Assembly: GCA_029251865.1 (NCBI GenBank)
Contig: JAQXCN010000012.1
Coordinates: 22,482 to 86,481 of the forward strand
Reading direction: 5' to 3'
Length of the DNA stretch: 64,000 nucleotides
Source: Crocinitomicaceae bacterium
Lineage (GTDB): Bacteria > Bacteroidota > Bacteroidia > Flavobacteriales_D > Crocinitomicaceae
Both the position numbers and the translations under genes were made by a program. Shown piece by piece: positions 1 to 8,136 of the stretch (position 1 is its first letter; each line of letters begins with the position of its first letter). Under the pieces are notes generated by a model. It was given only the letters and a program-made list of their open reading frames with translations, made no database searches and was not told the DNA's origin.

Positions 1-1
1 T

Positions 2-307
2 TTCCCTGAGAATCTTAAAATGATTGTAATCGACAATAAAGGAGGTGGGATATTTAAAATTATTGAGGGTGCAAAATCCTCTCCACAGCTCGAGCGTTAC
101 TTTGAGGCTAAACACCAAACCCATGCTGAAGATGTAGCAAAAGGTTTTGGTATTAAAATCTTCACCCCTGAAAAAAAATCTCATCTTCAAGAACAAATCA
201 TATCTTTTTTCGAGCATAACGAAGCACAATTGCTAGTTTTAAAAACAGACTCAGTTGAAAACCCGAAAAACTTAGATGCGTTTTTCAAACACCTTAGAAA
301 TGACTAG
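2..307 (+). CDS. menD: MenD, C-terminal part (truncated by window start)
   Basis: This is the last 101 codons of 2-succinyl-5-enolpyruvyl-6-hydroxy-3-cyclohexene-1-carboxylate synthase, the thiamine diphosphate enzyme that commits isochorismate and 2-oxoglutarate to menaquinone synthesis. The reading frame is open to the window edge (F-P-E-N-L-K precede the first visible Met), so the gene begins outside the window. The stretch IVIDNKGGGIF is the cofactor and metal binding strand-loop of the C-terminal TPP domain of MenD, where other MenD proteins have NNNGGGIF. The following stretch fits the end of the family. Its stop overlaps the start of the next gene by 8 nt, which suggests co-transcription. 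Identification is firm for a fragment; the N-terminal domains cannot be inspected. Confidence 0.88.
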   Translation, partial: FPENLKMIVIDNKGGGIFKIIEGAKSSPQLERYFEAKHQTHAEDVAKGFGIKIFTPEKKSHLQEQIISFFEHNEAQLLVLKTDSVENPKNLDAFFKHLRND

Positions 308-1058
308 TTACTTTGATATATTTATGTTCTGGGAAGGATGGATTTATTTACTAATTCTTTCCATATTGGAAATTGTATTAGGCATAGATAATATATTATT
401 CATTAGCATCATCACTGATGACTTGGAACCAAAGGCTCAAAAAAAAGCTAGAAATATTGGATTGTCCATTGCACTCATATTAAGACTAGCCCTTTTATCT
501 GTCGTTTCACTTCTCATGCAACTCACGGATCCAATTTTTACGGTTTTCGACACGCCATTAAGCGCACAAAGTATAATTCTCTTGTTTGGAGGTCTCTTCT
601 TAATCTATAAAAGTGTTTCTGAAATGCACAAAAGCATAAGCCATGAACATGAAAGTGAATCAAAGAAAAAGAAAGGACTTATTAATATCATCGGACAAAT
701 CGTTATTATCGACCTTGTTTTTAGTTTTGATTCCATTATTTCGGCTGTCGGAATGACAAATGGCGTTGGTTCTGAAACGAATGCTGACCCTATTGCAATT
801 ATCGTTTTTGCGATTGTGATTTCAATGATAATTATGATAATTTTCGCAAAACAAATCAGCGATTTCATAACGAACAATCCAACAATCAAAATGATTGCGC
901 TTAGCTTCTTGGTGGCGGTTGGTATTTTATTGATTTCAGAGGCCTTTGGTCAACACTTTCCCAAGGGCTATATCTATTTCGCTTTAGCTTACGCGTTGTT
1001 TGTAGAGATGTTGAATATTCGTATGCGTAAAAACAAGTTGAAAAATGGATCAAAATAA
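300..1058 (+). CDS. TerC family integral membrane protein
   Basis: A 252-residue, largely hydrophobic protein of the TerC/YgdQ type, linked in other bacteria to metal ion (manganese, tellurite-related) homeostasis at the inner membrane. The family signature EIVLGIDNILF lies in the first membrane segment (Glu24, Asp30, Asn31). A second acidic helix, IIDLVFSFDSIISAVGM, is the internal-repeat counterpart, and the C-terminus PKGYIYFALAYALFVEMLN is typical. An upstream in-frame ATG exists at 276, but the start at 300 places Met before TSYFDIF, the usual family N-terminus. A charged His/Lys-rich loop separates the two halves. The gene overlaps menD and the next ORF, so all three probably share one transcript. 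The transported substrate is not evident. Confidence 0.9.
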   Translation: MTSYFDIFMFWEGWIYLLILSILEIVLGIDNILFISIITDDLEPKAQKKARNIGLSIALILRLALLSVVSLLMQLTDPIFTVFDTPLSAQSIILLFGGLFLIYKSVSEMHKSISHEHESESKKKKGLINIIGQIVIIDLVFSFDSIISAVGMTNGVGSETNADPIAIIVFAIVISMIIMIIFAKQISDFITNNPTIKMIALSFLVAVGILLISEAFGQHFPKGYIYFALAYALFVEMLNIRMRKNKLKNGSK

Positions 1059-1587
1059 GGCCGAACTCATCCTTCAACTTGATAAACACATTGATTGCCA
1101 TGAGGCATATGATCATTTGGTATTTGAAATCAAAAAAACCATTCTAAACCAGGGGATTATCCCAAAGGTTTTACGCAAAAGGCAAGAAAGATTATTAATA
1201 ATACATCAAGCCTATATTGCCCTAACAAAGAAAAGTACAAGCGAAACAAAAAACATTACTCCTACTTTAGACGGTTCAGACTGGGAAACATTATTTATTA
1301 GTTATGAAAAAAACAAAAGTGTCTTAAAGCGGCAAGTGGCCGTAAGCTCAGATGCAATTTCTATTGTAAATGCACTAGAAAACCTCATATTAAATCAAAA
1401 ACTATGGAGTCAAAAGTTCGTTTTTGATATCAGCGAGGTTGAATTGCCAACACTTGGTAAGGAAATGGATAGCATGGAAATGTTGAGCTTATTAAAAGCA
1501 AATAAGACCACCGAACTCAATGATCTTCCAACAGTAATTCTGACTGAATTTGGAAGAATTCTAAAAAACCTCGAGGCAGAGAATTAA
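1045..1587 (+). CDS. Hypothetical protein, 180 aa
   Basis: I do not recognise this protein. It is soluble, has no signal peptide or membrane segment, and is mostly helical by composition, with a basic patch near residues 42-52 (KVLRKRQERLL). The start codon lies inside the last 14 nt of the TerC gene, so translation is probably coupled to it. It ends 10 nt before the convergent stop of the TonB receptor gene. Codon use looks like that of its neighbours. Its position after menD and terC gives no clear functional hint. Confidence 0.75.
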   Translation: MDQNKAELILQLDKHIDCHEAYDHLVFEIKKTILNQGIIPKVLRKRQERLLIIHQAYIALTKKSTSETKNITPTLDGSDWETLFISYEKNKSVLKRQVAVSSDAISIVNALENLILNQKLWSQKFVFDISEVELPTLGKEMDSMEMLSLLKANKTTELNDLPTVILTEFGRILKNLEAEN

Positions 1588-1596
1588 AGCTCCTAA

Positions 1597-4059
1597 TTAA
1601 CCAGGACTATTCATCTGGGAAGTACTTTTGTTCTTAAATTCAATCTTTCCAAACTTATAGCTAAAAGTCAAAAAGACTCTTCTAGACATCCATTTGTAGT
1701 AGGCTATTTGTTGAAAGTTATCCCGAAGCGCATCCATATAAAAAGATTGTTGATTAAACAAATCTGAAACTCTTAACCCTAAAGCCATATTACCTTCCAG
1801 AAACTTTTTTTCGAAAGCTAGGTCAAACGTTCCTTTTCTCTGAACAGTTCCTTGTACCATAACTCTTGGTCCATTGTAGCCATAGCTTGCTTGAAAACTC
1901 GCGGTCTTTTTCCAGAAATCAAGAACAGTATTAAATTTGGCTTTCAAATAAGCTCCTGTTGTATTTGACAAACCCTGAAGGTCCGTATAATACTCAACAA
2001 GATTTCCATTAAATGAAGCTGTTGTACGCCAAAAAGGATAAGGTTTAAACATAAAAACAAATTCTGTACCCATAGCATTTGTACTGCTTAAATTCTGATA
2101 GGTTATTGCACTTGTATTGTCGTCATAAAATTCTTTAACCCGAGTTATCACACCCTCACTTCGCCTGTAGTATAAGCTAGATGAAATGGATAGCTTTTTG
2201 CGCTCAAAAGTATAGGCCAAATCAAAAGAATGAATATACTCTGGGCGTAGATAAGGATTACCCCTTCTTAGATTAAAAGGGTCAGCATAATTTGTAAATG
2301 GATTCAACTGTCCAGCACGAGCCCTGGAGATTCTTCGGCTGTAACTTAAACCAAACTCGTTATGGTCGTTAACAGCATATTTTAAATGTGCAGAAGGAAA
2401 TAAATTAAAATAATCGTTAGGTATTGATTCTCCCGCAGATAGTAGTTCAGGGATTTGATAGGCCTGCTCCACCCTTAGTCCAAATTGATATTTAAACTTC
2501 TCTATCTGTTGGCCGAAAATGCCGTATAAACTAAAAATCCGTTCATCATATTGATAGTTAAAGTTGGCTAAGGTATCTGCATTAAAAATTCCGTTCTGCG
2601 AATCGAAAGTTTCAGAATAGGTTTGTACAGATTGATCGCGTATGATACTTTTAGCCCCAAACTCTATGCGAGAATTAATCTCAGGGAATACGTATTCAAA
2701 ATCAAGCTGAATGGTATTAATATTATTCGACTCAATATTTTGTAACTGCTGCACCAGGGTATCTTCTCCACTAAGAGTGGTATCTGAAGTAAAATAGGCT
2801 TCAGAATAAAACCCCTTAATATCTTCATCTCCAAATGACTGATTTACATTTAATTGGAGTTTCCCACGTTCTTCCTTAAATGACCATTCATAATTCAATC
2901 CCAAGTCAATATTCGTACGGGTTTTAGGATCAAAACTCGACCTGCGCCACAAAGTACTCGGATTCTCCGAAAATTCATATAAGGTATTCCACAAAGCGCC
3001 TCTGCGCTCCCTTCTTCCCAAACTCAAATTACCAAATAAACCAAGTTTATGACGCTCTGACATGTTTAAATCTATACCGGTTCTTAAAGATTGTGAATTG
3101 TTTAAATCTGTACCTAATCGACTTTGATTCAGTCGAACAGATGAATCACCGACGAAATACTCATATATATCTGAAAACTTATTCCTGAATCCACTGTATG
3201 TCCTACCATTGTATGAGGAATAAATATTGAATTTATTATTTCGGTAGTTTAAGGAGACATTACCCTCAAATATATTACCGATTGCAAAATCTCCACTCCC
3301 CGCATTCGATGAAACGGCACCATTTAAACCTTTGAAAAGACTCTTTTTAAGGACGATATTGATAATTCCAGATGTGCCGTCAGGATCGTATTTCGCAGAA
3401 GGGTTCGCGACAATTTCAACGCGCTCAATAGAACCTGCTGGAAGTGCATCTAACAGTGTTTTGCCATTACCACCACTGAGAGAACTAGGACGTCCGTTAA
3501 TTAAAATAATTACAGAGCCATCACCGCGTAATGTAACACCACCATCTTCGTCAACTTCAACAGATGGCAATCGATTTAAAACATCATTTGCAGTTCCTCC
3601 ACGAACCGAAATATCTTGCCCTACGTTATATATCTTTTTGTCAATTCCTGCTTTTAAAACGTCAATGTTAGCCTGAACTTTTACCTCTTCTAAATTCAAA
3701 GTCACATCCATTTCCAAAAGCAGTCTTCCAAAGTCTTTTGCATTGCAATTTTTATTTATTGCCTCATGGAGATAAAGCGTTTTAAATCCAATATTAGAAA
3801 GTTTTAGTAAATAGGCTTTATCACAAATAACATTGTCAAATTTAAACACGCCTTTTTCATCAGCATACATTGCAGTGATTAGAGTGGAATCAGCAGCGTC
3901 AAGAAGCTTTACCGTTACAAACTCCACCGGCATGCCCGAATCAGTATACACCTCTCCCTCAATTCTATGGGTTTTATCTTGCGCCTTTCCATCAAGAGAA
4001 AAAACAAGAACGAATAACAAGGACAAAAGGAATCCTCTTTTTACATTTTTAACGCTCAT
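1597..4059 (-). CDS. TonB-dependent receptor-like outer membrane protein
   Basis: An 820-residue outer membrane protein. Residues 1-26 form a signal peptide (FLLSLLFVLVF core, cleavage near GKAQ). Residues about 32-118 are a carboxypeptidase-D regulatory-like beta sandwich (IEGEVYTDSGMPVEFVTVKL), common on Bacteroidota receptors. Residues about 140-238 are a plug domain, with ILINGRPSSLSG and the SIERVEIVANPSAKYDPDG segment. The rest is a beta barrel of the OMP_b-brl_3 kind, with an NPxLRPEYIHSFDLAY strand. A short polar tail follows the last barrel strand. The start overlaps the stop of fabF by 11 nt, so it is probably the last gene of the ctp-fabF operon. The ligand is unknown. The missing SusD partner argues against classical glycan import. 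Confidence 0.92.
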   Translation of the reverse strand: MSVKNVKRGFLLSLLFVLVFSLDGKAQDKTHRIEGEVYTDSGMPVEFVTVKLLDAADSTLITAMYADEKGVFKFDNVICDKAYLLKLSNIGFKTLYLHEAINKNCNAKDFGRLLLEMDVTLNLEEVKVQANIDVLKAGIDKKIYNVGQDISVRGGTANDVLNRLPSVEVDEDGGVTLRGDGSVIILINGRPSSLSGGNGKTLLDALPAGSIERVEIVANPSAKYDPDGTSGIINIVLKKSLFKGLNGAVSSNAGSGDFAIGNIFEGNVSLNYRNNKFNIYSSYNGRTYSGFRNKFSDIYEYFVGDSSVRLNQSRLGTDLNNSQSLRTGIDLNMSERHKLGLFGNLSLGRRERRGALWNTLYEFSENPSTLWRRSSFDPKTRTNIDLGLNYEWSFKEERGKLQLNVNQSFGDEDIKGFYSEAYFTSDTTLSGEDTLVQQLQNIESNNINTIQLDFEYVFPEINSRIEFGAKSIIRDQSVQTYSETFDSQNGIFNADTLANFNYQYDERIFSLYGIFGQQIEKFKYQFGLRVEQAYQIPELLSAGESIPNDYFNLFPSAHLKYAVNDHNEFGLSYSRRISRARAGQLNPFTNYADPFNLRRGNPYLRPEYIHSFDLAYTFERKKLSISSSLYYRRSEGVITRVKEFYDDNTSAITYQNLSSTNAMGTEFVFMFKPYPFWRTTASFNGNLVEYYTDLQGLSNTTGAYLKAKFNTVLDFWKKTASFQASYGYNGPRVMVQGTVQRKGTFDLAFEKKFLEGNMALGLRVSDLFNQQSFYMDALRDNFQQIAYYKWMSRRVFLTFSYKFGKIEFKNKSTSQMNSPG

Positions 4060-5305
4060 TTTTCCCTACATATTTCTTAAGCACAATTGAAGCAATGTGT
4101 CCTCCAAAACCAAAGGTATTACTCATAGCATAATTTACAGGTTTCTTTCTACCCTCCTTAAGTGGAAAGTCAAAAAGCGCAGAGAATTCTGGTTCAATAT
4201 TTTTGGTATTTATGGTTGCTGGTATAAAATCATCCGTCAATATTTTTACACACGCAATTGCCTCAATTGCTCCTGCAGCACCTAAAAGATGACCTGTCAT
4301 TGATTTCGTTGCTGATATGGTTATATTCGATTGCTCACCAAATACGCGCTGTGCAGCAATTAATTCTGAGCGATCCCCTAGAGGAGTGGAAGTAGCATGC
4401 ATATTAATGTAATCTATATCGGATGCATTTATACCCGCCTCTCTTATCGCTTCTCTCATACCAAGAACAGCTCCCTCACCTTCAGGGTGTGTCCCGGTCA
4501 AATGGTAAGCATCAGCGGCCATTCCACCTCCAACAATTTCCGCATATATTTTTGCACCTCTCTTTACAGCGTGCTCATACTCTTCTACAATTAATGCTCC
4601 TGCCCCCTCGCCCATTACAAATCCGTCACGGTCTACATCAAATGGCTTCGAAGCAGATTCGGGATTGTTATTTTGGGTAGACAGAGCTCTAGCAGAAGCA
4701 AATCCTCCCATGGATGCCTGATTAATAGCCGCTTCTGAACCACCACTAATTATAATATCAGCCTTATCCCATTTGATATAATTAAAAGCTTCTATAAGCG
4801 CAGTATTGGAAGTTGCACAAGCAGAAACAGGACAGAAATTTACACCCTGCAAACCATATTTAATAGATAAAATACCGGAGGCAATATCTACCAAAATCCT
4901 TGGTATAAAATACGGTGTGAAACGCGGTGTACCATCTCCTTCGCAAAATTCCGTCATCTGATCTTGAAATGTTTGAATACCTCCATTTCCTGACCCCCAA
5001 ATAACCCCCGCTCTCGTTTTATCTAAAGTATCAAAATCAATTTCAGCATCTTTAACCGCTTCATCAGTTGCTACTAATGCGTACTGACTAAAAGGATCAT
5101 ACTTACGAACCTCTTTACGATCAAAATGATCAGTAGCTTTATATTCTTTAAGTTCACATGCAAATTTTGCCTTAAATTTATCAGTGTCGAATTTGGTAAT
5201 GGGTGCAGCACCACTTTTACCTGTCTTTAGGCCATCCCAATAACTATCTACTGTTTCGCCAATCGGCGTTAAGGCACCGAGACCCGTAATTACAACTCTT
5301 CTCAT
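4049..5305 (-). CDS. fabF: Beta-ketoacyl-ACP synthase II
   Basis: A 418-residue condensing enzyme of type II fatty acid synthesis, which extends acyl-ACP with malonyl-ACP in the cytoplasm. The catalytic triad is complete: Cys163 in VSACATSNTAL, His303 in NMHATSTPLGD and His339 in KSMTGHLLGAAGA, with the supporting Lys334. The thiolase-fold N-terminus reads VVITGLGALTPIG. The C-terminal NTFGFGGHIASIVL loop is the gating region typical of FabF. The His loop has HATS rather than the more common HGTS, which should be tolerated. The gene starts 1 nt inside the end of the protease gene. It is not next to acpP, where fabF often sits, so it may be a second paralogue. Confidence 0.94.
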   Translation of the reverse strand: MRRVVITGLGALTPIGETVDSYWDGLKTGKSGAAPITKFDTDKFKAKFACELKEYKATDHFDRKEVRKYDPFSQYALVATDEAVKDAEIDFDTLDKTRAGVIWGSGNGGIQTFQDQMTEFCEGDGTPRFTPYFIPRILVDIASGILSIKYGLQGVNFCPVSACATSNTALIEAFNYIKWDKADIIISGGSEAAINQASMGGFASARALSTQNNNPESASKPFDVDRDGFVMGEGAGALIVEEYEHAVKRGAKIYAEIVGGGMAADAYHLTGTHPEGEGAVLGMREAIREAGINASDIDYINMHATSTPLGDRSELIAAQRVFGEQSNITISATKSMTGHLLGAAGAIEAIACVKILTDDFIPATINTKNIEPEFSALFDFPLKEGRKKPVNYAMSNTFGFGGHIASIVLKKYVGKNER

Positions 5306-6900
5306 CAGTGGTCTAAATTAACTTTTTCGTATTCTTTATCTTGAATAATTCTCACTGCCCTTTGAAGAATTTCATTTGAGTCATTGTAAATCTGATAAAA
5401 TTCGTTGGTATCCCAAAGATTTCGAGCAAGGTATGCCTTCAAACGAAGTTTGATAGAAGTTTCACTCATTTTATAATCTTCAGCATTAAATACGAGACTG
5501 TCCTCTTCTTTTTCTATGTAATTAAATAATTTATCCATGAATTCCTTATCACACTCAAAGTCTTTTTTGAAGCTTTCAAATGAGCTAAATTTTTTCAAAA
5601 GTTTTTTTCTGTTTTTATCTGTGTATTGATATGAAAAAGTATTCAAAAAACCACCTCTCAAAAGATCTGAATAATAATCAGAATTAGCGGTTGTATCCAA
5701 CGGAACAAAGAAATCAGGCATAATTCCACCACCACCAAAAACGGTACGGTTCGTTATTAAAGTTTTAAACTTTAATGAATCTGGCATTTTAATGGAATCG
5801 GAATGCACAAATTCACCGTTTAAATAACGTTGAGATATATCTTTTCGATACGCCTCTGCATCATCATATGGCTTCTGAATAAACCTTCCAGATGGCGTAT
5901 AATATCTTGCTATCGTTAATCTAATTTCTGACCCATCACTTAATCCCATAGGCCTCTGAACCAAGCCTTTACCAAAGGTTCTCCTACCAACCACTAGGCC
6001 TCTATCCCAATCCTGTATGGCGCCAGATAATATTTCACTTGCACTTGCCGAATATTCATCTGTCAGGACTATGAGTTTTCCTTTTTCAAAAAGACCTCTA
6101 AACTCTGATCTCAAATTGTTTCTAGGCTGCGCTCTTCCCTCGGAGTATACAATCAGCTTTTGATTAGATAAAAACTCATCCGCTAGCCTATGCGCTGTTC
6201 CAAGTAATCCTCCACCGTTTCCCTGCAGATCGAAAATTAAACTTTTCATACCTTGATTTTTTAGGTCTCCCAAAGCCATGCGAACTTCTTCATGTGAACG
6301 CCGTGAGAAACTGTTTAATTTAATATAGCCGATCTCCTTATCAATCATATAATAAGAATCTACTGAGAATACTGGGATTTTATCTCTTGTAATATTAAAT
6401 ACCAGATTCTTTTTCGCGTTACGCCTCAAAATTTCAACTTTGACCTTACTTCCAAGTTCTCCCATTAATTTTTCTCGAACGTCACTATTTTGTAATCCTA
6501 CACCTGCAATATTCTCCCCATCTACAACTACAATTTTATCTCCTGCCTGAACACCTAACTTTTCTGCTGGCCCTCCGGATATTGTCGCTACTACATTCAA
6601 AGTATCTTTCATAATTTGAAAACGAATACCTACACCAACAAAACTACCGTTAATCGATGTTTGCGCCGCTTGCAACTCATCTGCAGGTATGTATGTTGAA
6701 TGCGGGTCCAACTCTTCCAATAAGGCCACAATAGCGGTCTCTGTCAGCGCCTCTGCATCTGTATCATCGACATAATAGTTTGAAACTTTATCAATTACCT
6801 CTTTATACTTGAATGATGTTGAAGAGCTATTTTCTTGGCCTAGTATAACTGTTGAAGGTGAACAAAGTATGATTAAAAATAGAAGAAATGGTTTGAGCAT
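5305..6900 (-). CDS. S41 family carboxyl-terminal processing protease
   Basis: A 531-residue exported serine protease of the CtpA/Prc family, which trims or degrades periplasmic and envelope proteins by recognising C-termini. There is an N-terminal signal peptide (LLFLIILCSPSTVIL). A PDZ domain spans about residues 82-165 (GVGIRF, GPAEKLGVQAGD). The S41 catalytic domain carries the SASASE motif at 284-289. Ser286 and Lys311 (RTFGKG) are 25 residues apart, the spacing of the catalytic dyad in Prc. A helical region without clear domain follows to the C-terminus. It is the first gene of an operon with fabF and a TonB receptor. A -7 box TATTTTTG lies 30 nt upstream of the start. Confidence 0.93.
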   Translation of the reverse strand: MLKPFLLFLIILCSPSTVILGQENSSSTSFKYKEVIDKVSNYYVDDTDAEALTETAIVALLEELDPHSTYIPADELQAAQTSINGSFVGVGIRFQIMKDTLNVVATISGGPAEKLGVQAGDKIVVVDGENIAGVGLQNSDVREKLMGELGSKVKVEILRRNAKKNLVFNITRDKIPVFSVDSYYMIDKEIGYIKLNSFSRRSHEEVRMALGDLKNQGMKSLIFDLQGNGGGLLGTAHRLADEFLSNQKLIVYSEGRAQPRNNLRSEFRGLFEKGKLIVLTDEYSASASEILSGAIQDWDRGLVVGRRTFGKGLVQRPMGLSDGSEIRLTIARYYTPSGRFIQKPYDDAEAYRKDISQRYLNGEFVHSDSIKMPDSLKFKTLITNRTVFGGGGIMPDFFVPLDTTANSDYYSDLLRGGFLNTFSYQYTDKNRKKLLKKFSSFESFKKDFECDKEFMDKLFNYIEKEEDSLVFNAEDYKMSETSIKLRLKAYLARNLWDTNEFYQIYNDSNEILQRAVRIIQDKEYEKVNLDH

Positions 6901-6930
6901 AGGGCAGTTTTAATTAAAAACGAATGACAA

Positions 6931-6938
6931 CAAAAATA
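6931..6938 (-). promoter_or_regulatory. -7 box for the ctp-fabF-receptor operon
   Basis: The minus strand reads TATTTTTG, an exact match to the Bacteroidota -7 element TAnnTTTG, 30 nt before the protease ATG. No good -33 TTG is seen at the expected spacing, so the assignment is moderate. Confidence 0.5.
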
Positions 6939-7058
6939 GTAACACTTGTGAGGTGGAAAGGTTTTTTTAGTGTTTTTAACACTCAAAAAATTATAAAATG
7001 AAGGTTTTATTGTTAGTATGTTTTTAAAAGCTTAAGAATCATCTGTTAGAATAGAATG

Positions 7059-7066
7059 TATTTTTG
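7059..7066 (+). promoter_or_regulatory. -7 box for murB, 4 nt before the ATG
   Basis: TATTTTTG matches TAnnTTTG exactly and ends four bases before the murB start. Transcription from it would start at or next to the ATG, so the mRNA may be leaderless. Confidence 0.55.
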
Positions 7067-7070
7067 AAGT

Positions 7071-8081
7071 ATGCTTCAAAAAAACATTTCATTAAAAACT
7101 TACAACACCTTTGGTATTGATGCAAAAGCCTCATTTTTCGCGAACTTTAGTTCTGTTGATGATTTGAATACAATATTAAAAGAAAGAGAAAATCGGAAGC
7201 TATTTATACTCGGAGGCGGTAGTAATATTCTCTTCACTAAAAATTTTGATGGCTTAGTACTAAAAAATGAAATTCAAGGATTTAAAATTATCCAAGAATC
7301 AGAGAATGACGTTGTTGTTGAAGTTGGAGCGGGAATGAACTGGCATGCCTTTGTATTAAAATGCTTAGAAATGAATTTTGGCGGAGTTGAAAACTTAAGC
7401 CTAATTCCGGGTAATGTTGGTGCAAGCCCTATGCAAAACATTGGTGCATATGGTGTTGAAATCAAAGATGTTTTTGAATATCTAGATGCCGTTCATATTG
7501 AAACCGGAAAGGTCAAAAGATTTTCAAATCAGGACTGTGATTTTGGTTATAGAGAGAGTGTTTTTAAGACTAATGCAAAAGGTCAATATATCATATGTCA
7601 AGTCGGATACAGACTAACTAAAATTCATAAGCTCAACACCTCATACGGTGCAATAAAAATGGAGTTAGAAAAGCAAGGTGTAAATAACCCAAGCATAAAA
7701 GACGTTAGTAATGCTGTAATCGCGATAAGGAAATCTAAATTACCCGATCCAAAAAAAATTGGAAACGCTGGGAGTTTTTTTAAGAATCCGATCGTATCCA
7801 CTCAAACACTTGAGATTCTAAAACAAAAACATCCAAACATACCAAACTATCCTTCTGGTCCTGAAACTGCAAAATTAGCCGCGGGTTGGCTAATTGAACA
7901 AGCGGGATGGAAAGGCAAAACCTACGATGAAAAATATGGCGTTCATAAAAATCAGGCATTGGTTTTAGTTAATTATGGAAACGCCGATGGCGACGAAATA
8001 CTGAAACTTTCAAACCTAATTATTAGTGATGTTTATCAAAAATTCAACATTGAACTTGAACGAGAGGTGAATATTCTATAA
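7071..8081 (+). CDS. murB: UDP-N-acetylmuramate dehydrogenase
   Basis: A 336-residue FAD enzyme that reduces UDP-GlcNAc-enolpyruvate to UDP-MurNAc, the second committed step of peptidoglycan precursor synthesis. The FAD-binding loop GGGSNILF is at 48-55 and IPGNVGASPMQNIGAYG at 112-128. Active-site residues are visible: Arg161 (FGYR), Ser235 in NAGSFFKNP (the proton donor) and Glu332 in ELEREV. The presence of the YR-containing loop and the length match the E. coli-like type I form. The gene is monocistronic or leads pheT, 55 nt downstream. The start is fixed by the -7 box immediately upstream. Confidence 0.96.
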   Translation: MLQKNISLKTYNTFGIDAKASFFANFSSVDDLNTILKERENRKLFILGGGSNILFTKNFDGLVLKNEIQGFKIIQESENDVVVEVGAGMNWHAFVLKCLEMNFGGVENLSLIPGNVGASPMQNIGAYGVEIKDVFEYLDAVHIETGKVKRFSNQDCDFGYRESVFKTNAKGQYIICQVGYRLTKIHKLNTSYGAIKMELEKQGVNNPSIKDVSNAVIAIRKSKLPDPKKIGNAGSFFKNPIVSTQTLEILKQKHPNIPNYPSGPETAKLAAGWLIEQAGWKGKTYDEKYGVHKNQALVLVNYGNADGDEILKLSNLIISDVYQKFNIELEREVNIL

Positions 8082-8136
8082 TCCTTAGAGAAGATTGACC
8101 TAGAATTAATAAATTCGCACTTAAATACATCGTGAC

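Noticed and set aside
605..889. Open frame antisense to the TerC gene
   Set aside because: It is a mirror of a hydrophobic gene, with low-complexity Ile runs and no promoter or homology signal.
4423..4680. Open frames on the plus strand inside fabF
   Set aside because: They lie fully within a well-supported gene on the other strand and have odd His/Leu/Gln composition.
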